Source: Hydrogenophaga aromaticivorans (GTDB lineage: Bacteria > Pseudomonadota > Gammaproteobacteria > Burkholderiales > Burkholderiaceae_C). Taken from it: a stretch of 64,000 nt of DNA. Shown here piece by piece: positions 8,427-16,532 of the stretch (positions are counted from its first letter, which is position 1; every line of letters begins with the position of its first letter). The notes below the pieces were generated by a model that saw nothing but the letters and a program-made list of their open reading frames with translations, did no database searches and was not told the DNA's origin. The position numbers and the translations under genes are program-made. Where the stretch lies: assembly GCF_013387465.1 (NCBI RefSeq), contig NZ_VYGV01000011.1, positions 124,001 through 188,000 of the forward strand, given 5' to 3'.

Positions 8427-8849
8427 ATGTCGAACGAAGTTGCATTGACGATCGGCCAGCTCGCCCGCGCGGCGGGGGTCAACGTCGAAACGGTGCGTTT
8501 CTACCAGCGCCGCGCTCTGCTGTCAGAGCCCGATCGCCCCACCGGTGGCATCCGGCGCTACTCGGATGCAGACACCGCGCGCATCCGTTTCATCAAGGCT
8601 GCGCAGCGGCTGGGCTTCAGTCTCGATGACGTGCAGGAACTGCTGCGGCTGGAGGACGGAACCCATTGCAGCCAGGCGCGGCAGCTCGCCGAGCGCAAGC
8701 TCGGTGAGATTCGAAGCAAGATCGGCGACCTGCAACGCATCGAGGCGGTGCTCGACGAGATGGTCGGACGCTGCCGCGCCGTTCGGGGCAAGGTGAGCTG
8801 TCCAATGATCGCCTCGGTTCATCTCGCTGGCGCGGCGCCATTGACGTGA
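8427..8849 (+). CDS. merR: Mercury-responsive regulator MerR
   Basis: A 140-aa MerR protein. It has an N-terminal winged helix-turn-helix ([20 protein letters not shown], then [13 protein letters not shown]), a dimer helix, and the three Hg-binding cysteines in [13 protein letters not shown] and SCPM. It represses and, with Hg(II), activates the divergent merT promoter. The ATG at 8427 starts right beside the operator. The last gene before the right end of the island. Confidence 0.92.
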   Translation: MSNEVALTIGQLARAAGVNVETVRFYQRRALLSEPDRPTGGIRRYSDADTARIRFIKAAQRLGFSLDDVQELLRLEDGTHCSQARQLAERKLGEIRSKIGDLQRIEAVLDEMVGRCRAVRGKVSCPMIASVHLAGAAPLT

Positions 8850-8942
8850 TTCCGCGCGGCGCAGTGGAGCGAAGCTGTGTTCCCCATCCATCTCTGGCGC
8901 GTTGACACGCTTCCTCGGTGAACACCTTGAAATCAACATAAG

Positions 8943-9388
8943 GGGTGGTTGTGCGAAAGCAGCACGCTTGAGGCGTTGTGGAGAATCGCCTTTTTGACAA
9001 CCTCCCTGGGGTATACCGAAGTCTGGTTGGTCGTCCCACGAAACAGCTCGTCCAGATGGATCACCTTGTTCTGTGCATCCAAAAAGACCACAACAAACAC
9101 TTCGTATTCGAGGTGCCCGATGCGTCGATGCAGCCACCCATAGGTGGACTCTGGGCTCAACAGTTTTTTGCGTTCACGATCTGCGGCACGCCTATCGAGC
9201 TCACGTGCCGCGGTCAGCCGCTGCTCCCACCCAAATGAGTTGAAGAGGCCTTCTTGAACGCAGTGGCCATCTGGCACCAGCTCACCAGGTGGTCTGAAAA
9301 GCTCCCGTTCCGCGGCCTGAGCTTCATAGACGCTGAGACCGAAGGCCAAGCGCAATAGCTCCGTGTTGCTTGTGGTTTGAATGTCCAT
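8943..9388 (-). pseudogene. radC: RadC N-terminal part (right half of split radC)
   Basis: From the ATG at 9388 the frame gives MDIQTTSNTELLRLAFGLS and continues with GHLEYEVFVVVFLDAQNKVI, TSVYPREVVKKAILHNASS and VLLSHNHP. That is the RadC domain up to the first metal-binding motif. After HNHP the frame enters island DNA and stops within three codons (LC, stop at 8933). The missing PSG and C-terminal part are at 1574-1726. A weak GGGAAAG site precedes the start. RadC-like genes are common on plasmids and islands, sometimes as anti-restriction-linked genes. Confidence 0.85.
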
Positions 9389-9979
9389 GTGCTTTCCCAA
9401 TAGTTGGGGTTGATGAAAGCGGACAAGGTCAACTCACGCATGAACGGGCTTCATGCGTGAATCGGCTGCAGCGCAGCATTCAAACAGGGGGAGAAATTGG
9501 GTGTGGGAGCAAAGACCACACCCCCTTGAGCCACCGAAGGGCTCAAGGGGGGTGCTGCGGCGACTTTCGTCAACCACACAACATGGGATGGCAACCATAC
9601 ACAGCCATCAGGGCTATGCAAACAGGTTGCTGACCCAAATGGACCATCTGCTTCTCCAACGTCAAAGACATCAGACGAAGCTGGCAGGTTCACCAGTTGA
9701 CCGACAAGTCAAACACCCATGTTGGGGTACTTTGCGAGCTGGGATGTCAGATCCAGCAAGGCAACCGGTGAGGGTTGCAGATATGTTGCTCGACGGGCTG
9801 GTGTGGAGCACGCATTCGTCGAACATCCTTCCGTAGAAACGGGTTACAGGATGGTTCGATTGTTGCCCGAACATTCTTGATCGCGCAAGTCGAAAGCTAC
9901 TCTTTTTCGACAAGCATTCAAATTCATTTGTGTCTGGTGTGGCCGCAACAATCGACTAGGAGCCACACGGAAGCCACCA
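9389..9979. other. Intergenic region with two strong hairpins
   Basis: I see no convincing gene here. The region holds two hairpins upstream of the radC start: CACGCATGAA-CGGGC-TTCATGCGTG at 9435-9459, and a 12-bp stem with CCCCCTTGAGCC at 9521-9551. They could be terminators, attenuator-like leader structures or protein-binding sites. The rest is the presumed promoter area of the rightward gene at 9980. Confidence 0.5.
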
Positions 9980-10597
9980 ATGCATGACGATACACCGCGC
10001 GAGCAAGACAATCTTAAGGCAGACACTGCTCTGGACTCTGCCATAGAGGCTTCCACAGACCCGGTAGTCATCTCCCTCAAGAATGCTCACAGGCTTGAAA
10101 AAATCAGGGCAAGCCTTCGAGCGGAAGCCGAGCTTCTGATGCAGACCTCCCCCATGTCCCGGATCATGCGGCGCGACTGGAACATCGTGAGCGCAAAGCT
10201 GTTTTTGAATGCGTTGGACCCCGCGTACAGCGCCCTCATCAAAAAGGACCTTGATGAGCTGCACTGGCAAGTGGATGACCTGGCTTACCAACTCAAAATG
10301 CTTCGCCTTTCCACACTGGACAAGACCTGGATGCGTCCTCGCCAGATGGTTGTCCAAGTGATCCATCCGTTGACAGCCTCTTGGTTGCGAGCATTCAAGA
10401 AGTTTGATACCTCCTTTTGCCTGCTCATCAACGCGGAAAAGGCCGGCCTCATCACCAGGCGTCAACGATTCGCCATGCTCGCCCCCTCCCAGCTAACCTA
10501 CTTCGCCTTCAAGGCAAGAGCAATGCACCTCTCTGTGGACAGCTACTCCGGGCAGTTCGAGTCGGAGCAACGTTGCACCGAGACGGAAGAGGTGTAG
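9980..10597 (+). CDS. AcaB/TIGR03761-like plasmid protein
   Basis: A 205-aa soluble protein. Residues 120-165 (RPRQMVVQVIHPLTASWLRA, then KKFDTSFCLLINAEKAGLIT) resemble the conserved core of the AcaB/DUF1845 and PFL_4669-type proteins of conjugative elements. In those, a hydrophobic strand and proline precede a helix with FD and a GLI motif. AcaB of IncC plasmids is a ribbon-helix-helix activator of the FlhDC-like transfer activators. An FlhDC-like pair lies 9 kb downstream, which makes the assignment attractive, but the similarity is weak and seen by eye only. Confidence 0.4.
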   Translation: MHDDTPREQDNLKADTALDSAIEASTDPVVISLKNAHRLEKIRASLRAEAELLMQTSPMSRIMRRDWNIVSAKLFLNALDPAYSALIKKDLDELHWQVDDLAYQLKMLRLSTLDKTWMRPRQMVVQVIHPLTASWLRAFKKFDTSFCLLINAEKAGLITRRQRFAMLAPSQLTYFAFKARAMHLSVDSYSGQFESEQRCTETEEV

Positions 10598-10630
10598 GCT
10601 TTTTCGACATCACCCTTCAAGGAAGCACTT

Positions 10631-11002
10631 TTGAAACCGCAAATGCCCACCAGAACCACGAGTGCGTCCCTCGGTCAAGACGCTCAGATGGTGAATGCCT
10701 TCTTCTGCAGAAGCATCATTGGTGGTCCCATGACGGTGTTTCTCGGTGAACGGGTCACCAAAAGACAGGCTCGCACATCGGGCCTGCGCATCCAGCTCGA
10801 TTCACGACGCCGTTTGCTGCCGGAGTCCTGGGTGGATCGGGCCATGCTCACCCACATCCAGCAATCCAAAGGGGTCCCGCTTCGGCGCCCTACTGCAATC
10901 CGGCTCTGGCTGGAGCAACGCGCGCTGATTTTGGTCGCCGGCTCGATTGCGCTGTTTCTGTCAACGCTGGCCATCATGGGAGCTGCATTGTGGATGCTCT
11001 GA
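10631..11002 (+). CDS. Small protein with C-terminal membrane helix, upstream of bactofilins
   Basis: A 123-aa protein with a basic N-terminal part (GERVTKRQARTSGLRIQLDS) and one C-terminal membrane helix (LILVAGSIALFLSTLAIMGA). I chose the TTG at 10631 because AAGGAAG lies 6 bp upstream; in-frame ATGs at 10643, 10688 and 10730 are alternatives. The 3' end overlaps the first bactofilin gene by 13 bp, so it is probably translated with it and could anchor a bactofilin polymer to the membrane. No family recognised. Confidence 0.5.
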   Translation: MKPQMPTRTTSASLGQDAQMVNAFFCRSIIGGPMTVFLGERVTKRQARTSGLRIQLDSRRRLLPESWVDRAMLTHIQQSKGVPLRRPTAIRLWLEQRALILVAGSIALFLSTLAIMGAALWML

Positions 11003-11535
11003 AGAACAACCCCGACGTTCTCACCCTTGACCCACTGGCGATGGGTATAGAGCATCGTGTGGGCCCAGGGGGTCGCCTCGAAGGTCTGCTGGAGTTCGAT
11101 GAGGGCCTGTTAGTGCAAGGCTCTCTGTCCGGCGAGATCATTGTCCGTGGGCATCTGATCATTTGGGATGACGGCCTGGTCAAGGGTCGGGTCGTGGTGC
11201 ATGGCAACACCTATGTGTTCGGCAGGATTGGCGAAACCTTCGAGTCCTCCGAACATGCGCGACTCGAATGCCATGGGCGCGTGTGCATCGCGAACGGCGC
11301 AATCAGTACCGGATCGATCCACGCTGCCTCTGTCATGCTCTACCACGGCGCAGACCTGCGTGGGCCTGTCAGCACGTTCAAGCAAGATCCTAGGCTGCAT
11401 CAACAGCAAGTTGACGCCTCCGAAGAGCAGCCGATTGAGCAGCCACGAGAGGCACAAGACCGGGTCGAGATTCATGATGAGTTGGATCAACTGTTCTCAC
11501 GTGGCCGTCCACGGACGCCTGTGTTTTCGCGCTGA
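10990..11535 (+). CDS. Bactofilin (polymer-forming cytoskeletal protein) 1
   Basis: A 181-aa protein with the repetitive, glycine- and valine-rich right-handed beta-helix of bactofilins (DUF583). Its strands include LEGLLEFDEGLLVQGSLSGE, IIVRGHLIIWDDGLVKGRVV and VHGNTYVFGRIG at about residues 30-75. A hydrophilic tail follows (DASEEQPIEQPREAQ). It begins with GTG inside the preceding gene. Bactofilins assemble nucleotide-free filaments used as scaffolds. This is the first of three in a row. Confidence 0.75.
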   Translation: MDALKNNPDVLTLDPLAMGIEHRVGPGGRLEGLLEFDEGLLVQGSLSGEIIVRGHLIIWDDGLVKGRVVVHGNTYVFGRIGETFESSEHARLECHGRVCIANGAISTGSIHAASVMLYHGADLRGPVSTFKQDPRLHQQQVDASEEQPIEQPREAQDRVEIHDELDQLFSRGRPRTPVFSR

Positions 11536-11548
11536 CTCTGGTCAGAAC

Positions 11549-12031
11549 ATGCGTTCTCGCCCTACTGCTCATCCCAGCCTGCCATGCTCCCCGGTCAAGG
11601 CACCCGAGCCACAACCATCTTCCCAGACCGGGCCAGCTGCAACTACCAGTGTTGAGGTGGAGCTTGGCGTTTGGCGGGGGTCTGAACAGCCACCGCTCGG
11701 CCTCTCACAGGGCAGCAGAATTGGTTCCAAAACAACTTTTTCTGGCGACTTTCACCTCCACGGCCACCTCATGGTTCAAGGCCGTGTAGAGGGTGGTATT
11801 TGGCAAGCTGGTGTCCGCGCTGGGAGCGTGGAGGTCTGCAAGTCGGGCCATGTCCGCGGCACGATAAGTTGCAGTGATGTGGAAATTCGTGGAGTGGTCC
11901 GCGCTGATATCCAGTCGTTGAACCTGGTTGTGCACGACGGCGCCGCATTGAGCGGCCGGGTGCGCTACGGATCACTGCAACTTGGCGACGCCTTGCTAGA
12001 TGCAGCATTCTTCTCACCCAATGCCCGTTGA
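11549..12031 (+). CDS. Bactofilin 2
   Basis: A 160-aa protein from the ATG at 11549, 13 bp after bactofilin 1. After a proline-rich linker (about residues 1-50) the beta-helix core shows GSRIGSKTTFSGDFHLHGHL, MVQGRVEGGIWQAGVRAGSV, GHVRGTISCSDVEIRG and DGAALSGRVRYGSLQLGDAL. This is the characteristic 16-18-residue periodic pattern. The 3' end overlaps bactofilin 3. It differs enough from its neighbours that simple recent duplication is unlikely. Confidence 0.7.
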   Translation: MRSRPTAHPSLPCSPVKAPEPQPSSQTGPAATTSVEVELGVWRGSEQPPLGLSQGSRIGSKTTFSGDFHLHGHLMVQGRVEGGIWQAGVRAGSVEVCKSGHVRGTISCSDVEIRGVVRADIQSLNLVVHDGAALSGRVRYGSLQLGDALLDAAFFSPNAR

Positions 12032-12440
12032 GACCACGACCACCTCGATAGGCCTGGAGCGCTGCACTTCGTTGCCGCAGCAATTTTCTGGCGCCACGTC
12101 CTCAGACTTCGACAGCACCGTCGACCCGCATTCGATGGTCGAAGGGAATTTTCAGAGCGACGGGGATGCCAGCATCCTGATCGATGGGCGGTTTCGCGGC
12201 CAAATTGATCTTGGTCGTGGATCACTACTTGTTATTGGCGCGGGCGGTGTCGTTGAAGACTCGACGGTCACCGCAGACTTCGTTGTCGTCCTCGGTGCAT
12301 TCACCGGAACGGCCCATGCACGTCTCGCTCTCGAAGTGATGGCTGAGGCCGTTGTGGATGGCGACTTGCGCTATGGCGCCCGAGTGACCATCCACTCTAA
12401 GGCCGCCATCCAAGGCAAGTTGAGCGCAATCCCTGCCTGA
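12000..12440 (+). CDS. Bactofilin 3
   Basis: A 146-aa protein whose beta-helix runs through PHSMVEGNFQSDGDASILID, GRFRGQIDLGRGSLLVIGAG, GVVEDSTVTADFVVVLGAFT and VVDGDLRYGARVTIHSKAAI. The latter end is typical of bactofilins (adding a lateral repeat ending in GKL). It starts within the previous gene; the ATG at 12021 is an alternative. Third member of a tandem bactofilin set that may co-polymerise. Confidence 0.7.
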   Translation: MQHSSHPMPVETTTTSIGLERCTSLPQQFSGATSSDFDSTVDPHSMVEGNFQSDGDASILIDGRFRGQIDLGRGSLLVIGAGGVVEDSTVTADFVVVLGAFTGTAHARLALEVMAEAVVDGDLRYGARVTIHSKAAIQGKLSAIPA

Positions 12441-12581
12441 TCGAATCACATTGGCGGTGGGGCAGCGGTGGTCGTCTGAAAATGATTTTTCAGCCGTTCT
12501 GGCGAAAGCTGCAGATTTGACTTGCTCTTTTGATGGCCTACCTTGGTTCATACACCTTCTACTTGAACCAGGAGCACGCGA

Positions 12582-13553
12582 ATGACCAGCAACGACACCA
12601 TCAATCTGAAAAACCTCGACCAAATCCCCACCATCCGCCTTGCCAGTTCCAGCACCCGAGAAGCAGCGAAGGCTGCCGGCGGGACCTCGCGGGACTTCTG
12701 GAATGTGCCTCGGAGCAGCCTGCATACGATGCCTGGCTTCAACGTTCGAATCCGGACGCAGTCCTACATTGCGCACGTTCGATGGCTTGCGGATCAAATG
12801 AAGGCGGAAGGTTTCAAGCAAGACAAGCCCTTGACCTGCTACGTCTCCAAAGGCGATTCCGCTGAATCCCTGATCTTTGTGACCGATGGTCATAGCCGCC
12901 TTGAAGCGTATGACCTTGCATCCTCTGAGGGCGCAGACCTGGGACTCATCCCGATCGTCATCAGCAAAGAGCAACAAACCCAGTCCATTGAGGACCTGAC
13001 CGTGGGTCTCGTCACCAGCAACAGCGGCCGCCCATTGGAGTCGTTGGAGAAGGCCGCAGTCTTCAAGCGTCTTGTGAATTTTCGCTGGACCGAGGGCCAG
13101 ATTGCCGCTCGCCTTGGCTGCACTTCTCAGCACGTCCGTGACATGCTGCTTCTTGCCAGCGCTGATCCACAAATCCGCGACATGATCGCCCGCGGTGACA
13201 TTTCACCGACCACCGCTCTGTCGACGATGAAACAGCATGGCGTCAAGGCCGTCGAAGTGCTCACCGAGGCCATGAGCCAGGCGAAAGCCCAAGGCCGGCA
13301 AAAGGCCACTGGCCGCCACATGGTGGACCCCATGATCCGTATTGCGCGTCGGCACGCGCCGACCCTGCTCAAGACCTTCAAGAGCATCCAGAGCGATCCA
13401 GGGTTTGTGAATCTGGCGCCCGAGACCCGTTCGGCACTTGAAGAACTGCTGAATCAGATCGCTACCAGTGAGAAGTCTTCCAGCAAGAAGGCCGCCAAGC
13501 AGCTGCCCGCAGAAGGCGATCCCAAAGGCCAGGAAACCCTCGATCTGACCTGA
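12582..13553 (+). CDS. ParB-like DNA-binding protein
   Basis: A 323-aa protein starting at the ATG after AGGAGCACGCG. The N-terminal half contains a ParB/sulfiredoxin-type fold with LIFVTDGHSRLEAYDLAS, and the middle has a ParB-type HTH (FRWTEGQIAARLGCTSQHVR). It lacks the partner ParA found beside the true partition parB at 23565. Orphan ParB-like proteins on plasmids act as regulators or nucleases; which applies is unknown. The C-terminal tail is lysine-rich (SEKSSSKKAAKQLP). Confidence 0.7.
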   Translation: MTSNDTINLKNLDQIPTIRLASSSTREAAKAAGGTSRDFWNVPRSSLHTMPGFNVRIRTQSYIAHVRWLADQMKAEGFKQDKPLTCYVSKGDSAESLIFVTDGHSRLEAYDLASSEGADLGLIPIVISKEQQTQSIEDLTVGLVTSNSGRPLESLEKAAVFKRLVNFRWTEGQIAARLGCTSQHVRDMLLLASADPQIRDMIARGDISPTTALSTMKQHGVKAVEVLTEAMSQAKAQGRQKATGRHMVDPMIRIARRHAPTLLKTFKSIQSDPGFVNLAPETRSALEELLNQIATSEKSSSKKAAKQLPAEGDPKGQETLDLT

Positions 13554-13620
13554 GCCAAGCGATGATCGGCCCATATACACATGAGTAGTATGGAATCCGT
13601 TCATTAGACGCCAGAAGAGA

Positions 13621-13643
13621 ATGGACCCAATGGGTCCATTTTT
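13621..13643 (+). terminator. Intrinsic terminator after parB-like gene
   Basis: ATGGACCC and GGGTCCAT form an 8-bp stem around AAT and are followed by a T run. It lies 70 bp after the stop of the ParB-like gene. Confidence 0.8.
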
Positions 13644-13734
13644 CCGTCAAATTTTGGCCAAAATCGACCGTTTCGAAGGTCCGAAGGCGCCGTAAGGCCA
13701 GCTTCGCACCACAATAGGGCACGGCTAGGCAGGT

Positions 13735-13959
13735 TCAAGGTCTGTCCGAGGGCTGTTCATCGTTGGTGTGGCCCGGGTCGACTTCCTTCTTCATCCATAC
13801 AGCTGGCCAGCCCAACTCGACGTCTGTGCCCTGGTAGAACGGGTCTTGTGACCATCCCTTCCCCTCAGCGAAGAGGACCAATTCATCGAGCTCTTCGTTC
13901 GTTTTCGCTGAAATCGACAACCAGCGATGTGGTCTACCGTCGTACAGGAGCTGCCCCAT
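13735..13959 (-). CDS. Small protein at the end of the traD operon
   Basis: A 74-aa protein beginning MGQLLYDGRPHRWLSISAKT. The ATG at 13959 has AGGAAGG upstream; an in-frame GTG at 13983 is the alternative. The segment TNEELDELVLFAEGKGWSQD is reminiscent of DUF4031-type small proteins, but I would not assert the family. It lies 27 bp after the DUF4400 gene on the same strand, so it is probably the last gene of the conjugation operon. Confidence 0.5.
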   Translation of the reverse strand: MGQLLYDGRPHRWLSISAKTNEELDELVLFAEGKGWSQDPFYQGTDVELGWPAVWMKKEVDPGHTNDEQPSDRP

Positions 13960-13986
13960 GTCCACCACCTTCCTGGAGCGCACCGC

Positions 13987-14619
13987 TCAAGTCCCTGTCT
14001 GAAGGTTCGACATCGTTGTCCACAGAGCCATCGCGACCAGTCCAACCACTCCATAAACCACCCAGAGGCTCAACGGGATGGGCAGAAATGGAAGAAACAT
14101 GAAGATACCCATGGTCGAGATGGCCGTATGAGTCGCACCCCAGAAGAACACGGGATTGTGCGGCTTGAACATGCTCAGCTTGGTGGACCGATTCACTGAT
14201 CCATCAACGATTGCAGGCACGACAAAGGCCAGGCACATCACTGAAAGAACCGGCCACAGTCCCACCATGCGCCAAATTGCGCGGTAGAGCATGCTCCACA
14301 TCCCATTCAAGTATCCTTCGCTGATCTTGGCTGAATTCCTCACAGCAGATGGATCTGTGTGGCTTGCTTTGGCCTTGAATAGCTTCTCCATCGTTCTGAC
14401 GATACCGGTGTCGACCAGCAGCACCTTGAATGCAGAGTTGGCGCGTCTCGTCACAACATCAACGTCCTGTCCTAATCGCTGCATCACCTGAATCTCAGAC
14501 CCTGGAAGGATGAGTGCATGTGAATTCATCAAAGCTGGCATCAGAAATATTGCCAAAAATGGAAGCACCAGAATCCACATCAAGGTGTGGCGAGCAAATT
14601 GGTTCTTGACTTCAATCAT
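13987..14619 (-). CDS. DUF4400-type membrane protein of conjugation operon
   Basis: A 210-aa integral membrane protein with four predicted helices: an N-terminal one at residues 12-32, two around 110-140 and one near the C-terminus. It starts at the ATG overlapping the traD stop. Proteins of this size and topology (DUF4400) regularly follow traD in SXT/R391, IncA/C and related integrative or plasmid conjugation systems. The role there is not defined; association with the coupling protein is likely. Confidence 0.65.
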   Translation of the reverse strand: MIEVKNQFARHTLMWILVLPFLAIFLMPALMNSHALILPGSEIQVMQRLGQDVDVVTRRANSAFKVLLVDTGIVRTMEKLFKAKASHTDPSAVRNSAKISEGYLNGMWSMLYRAIWRMVGLWPVLSVMCLAFVVPAIVDGSVNRSTKLSMFKPHNPVFFWGATHTAISTMGIFMFLPFLPIPLSLWVVYGVVGLVAMALWTTMSNLQTGT

Positions 14620-16532
14620 GGAGCTACCCTATTGGCTTCAATGAATTCGATCACCCCTTTGTACATCCCACGGCCAGCCGTGAAGGCGAAATAGTGCAAC
14701 GGAGGCAACCGGGTCAGCAATTCAGCAGGCACCAGAGAAGTCTCTTCTGACTTGAGCGATCTGGAAGTACCTGATCTGAATTCGGTAAATGAAGCGCTGG
14801 ATTCAGAACCGGAGCTGTATGAAACCTCAAGCGACCGCGTCTGAACTCTGCCAAACATTTCACTGATATAAGCAGCCGTTTCAATGCTCCTCACGCGCAG
14901 AGATATGAGATTGTTCAAGTTGGCCAGCACCTGTTCACATTTTTCCTTGCTATTGCCCAGTCGTACCGTCAAGTCAGCGATTGACTGCATCGCAAGAAAG
15001 CACTTGATGCCAGCACCGCCACCTTTGTTGAGAATCTGAATCAATTGATCATTTGCAACCTCTGCGACCTCATCAACAAATAGATATGCATCGGTCGGTT
15101 TTGAAAAGTTGTAGATAGACCCCAAAGTCGAAGCAAGGTCGGCCAGTAGGATTGAACCAATTGCCGAAGCAATGGTTTTGTTGCTCAGGGAATCAAGGCC
15201 TATATAGAGAACGCACTTTTCATCAAGAACCCTTCTCATGTCATAAATTGGCCTTTTATCGGTAGTGTCTGTGGGGTCAGGGGAAAGCAGGTCCCCGACC
15301 TCATCCGACCCAAGCATCTCCAATATCGGTTCAAGGACCTGGATCATCTTCGAATAGTGTTCCTTGGAATGCCTGACCATCGAGATGATCCCGTCGATGG
15401 TGTCATCGGAATCCCCTTCCGTCATGTATTTGAGGATGCACCAGTCGAGCCGCGTCATCGCGTTCTTGCCAGACGTCGGTAGGTTTCGCAAGTCCTGGTC
15501 CCAGTTTGCTCCATGCTTCGCTAAGAAATGGTTGGTGAGAATCTTCTCCGCAAGACCTTCTACACCGATCTGAACGTATCGCTTGGTATTGCGAATGGTG
15601 GGCCGTTCACCGGCAGCAATCAATGCGCGATGCACGCGATAGAGCGTTTTCCAGGCAAATGCCGCAAAGCTGCCATCGGCATCGACCAGTTGACCGATGC
15701 GTGTTGCAGGCTCACTGATATTGTTCCAGTTCTGCAATGGCTGCAATCTCACTGATTTATGTGGCTGTGCAAGGTCGAAATACAGGAACTTTCTCCCAGT
15801 TCGTTTGCACATCGTGTTGAGCATACTGACCCAATCAATGTCCTTCTTAGGATCAATGACGATCAACGCCGAACCCATATCGACGATCTGTGCTGTCAGC
15901 GCCTCATACAGCCTCGTCTTTCCTGCTCGGGTTGTTCCAGTAATTAGGGTGTGGCCTGGAAGTGCAGAGAACGGAATCCCGATATCAGCCTCCTCGGCTA
16001 CACCAATTCCATGAATCCATGCAGCACCGATATCAGAGTCAAGCACCGGCCTGCTGCCTTTGGGGAAGATTCCACTCACCGCTGCATTTTTTATCCTATC
16101 AGCGATACCCATCTTTTCTTTAGGTATCAATGCCAGCCTTGAGGCTTCTTTCTTGATCCACACAGGCACATCCGGAAGTTCATTTGAATTCCTATTGAGA
16201 ACCTGCACGGCTGTTTCTATATGAGACTGCCCCCAAGTAAATCCACGACCGATTGAAAGGAGTTCTTTCTTCTGGCGCATGGTTCGCGATCTGGCCAGCA
16301 TCTCCTTTAGGGTGAGACTTCGCATTCGAGCAACCGATATTGCGGCCCTGAATCCCATTAACTTCTTTACGTCGTTGATCCTGGTGAACATCAAGGCAAT
16401 GGGAATCAACATCAGAATGGGCCAAAGTGGAGGCCGTGCAATCAGCAATGTCAGGACTGAACTGGCCCAACCGAAGACAGACCACACTTCACCAGCTGGC
16501 CTGAACATGTCTTCAAATCGTCTTGCACTCAT
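14616..16532 (-). CDS. traD: Conjugative coupling protein TraD (VirD4-type ATPase)
   Basis: A 638-aa type IV coupling protein. Two N-terminal membrane helices (residues 20-50) precede the motor domain with Walker A GTTRAGKTRL, Walker B-like DAYLFVDEVAEVA, and the coupling-protein segment CFLAMQSIADLTVRLGNSKE. TraD links the relaxosome to the type IV secretion channel and pumps DNA. It overlaps both neighbours by 4 bp (ATGA). The gene order, TraI-like then TraD then DUF4400, matches SXT/IncA/C-type systems. No mating-channel genes are in the window. Confidence 0.88.
   Translation of the reverse strand: MSARRFEDMFRPAGEVWSVFGWASSVLTLLIARPPLWPILMLIPIALMFTRINDVKKLMGFRAAISVARMRSLTLKEMLARSRTMRQKKELLSIGRGFTWGQSHIETAVQVLNRNSNELPDVPVWIKKEASRLALIPKEKMGIADRIKNAAVSGIFPKGSRPVLDSDIGAAWIHGIGVAEEADIGIPFSALPGHTLITGTTRAGKTRLYEALTAQIVDMGSALIVIDPKKDIDWVSMLNTMCKRTGRKFLYFDLAQPHKSVRLQPLQNWNNISEPATRIGQLVDADGSFAAFAWKTLYRVHRALIAAGERPTIRNTKRYVQIGVEGLAEKILTNHFLAKHGANWDQDLRNLPTSGKNAMTRLDWCILKYMTEGDSDDTIDGIISMVRHSKEHYSKMIQVLEPILEMLGSDEVGDLLSPDPTDTTDKRPIYDMRRVLDEKCVLYIGLDSLSNKTIASAIGSILLADLASTLGSIYNFSKPTDAYLFVDEVAEVANDQLIQILNKGGGAGIKCFLAMQSIADLTVRLGNSKEKCEQVLANLNNLISLRVRSIETAAYISEMFGRVQTRSLEVSYSSGSESSASFTEFRSGTSRSLKSEETSLVPAELLTRLPPLHYFAFTAGRGMYKGVIEFIEANRVAP

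Larger units (their letters stand above)
1722..8947. mobile_element. GInt-type genomic island with mercury cargo, inserted in radC
   Basis: The island is bounded by the two halves of radC. GGGTG occurs at both junctions (1722-1726 and 8943-8947), and the inverted octamer GTGTCAAC lies just inside each end (1744-1751 and, inverted, 8901-8908). It carries four compact genes matching the ginABCD layout described for GInt islands (three large tyrosine recombinases plus a small DNA-binding protein; also related to Tn554 TnpABC). The cargo is a mer gene cluster. The exact crossover within GGGTG is inferred. Confidence 0.75.

Noticed and set aside
7436..8629. A 397-codon plus-strand frame across the mer genes
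   Set aside because: It is antisense to merT, merP and the GDCCVxC gene, which are clearly real.
12225..13172. A 315-codon minus-strand frame
   Set aside because: It is antisense to bactofilin 3 and the ParB-like gene and has no recognisable domain.
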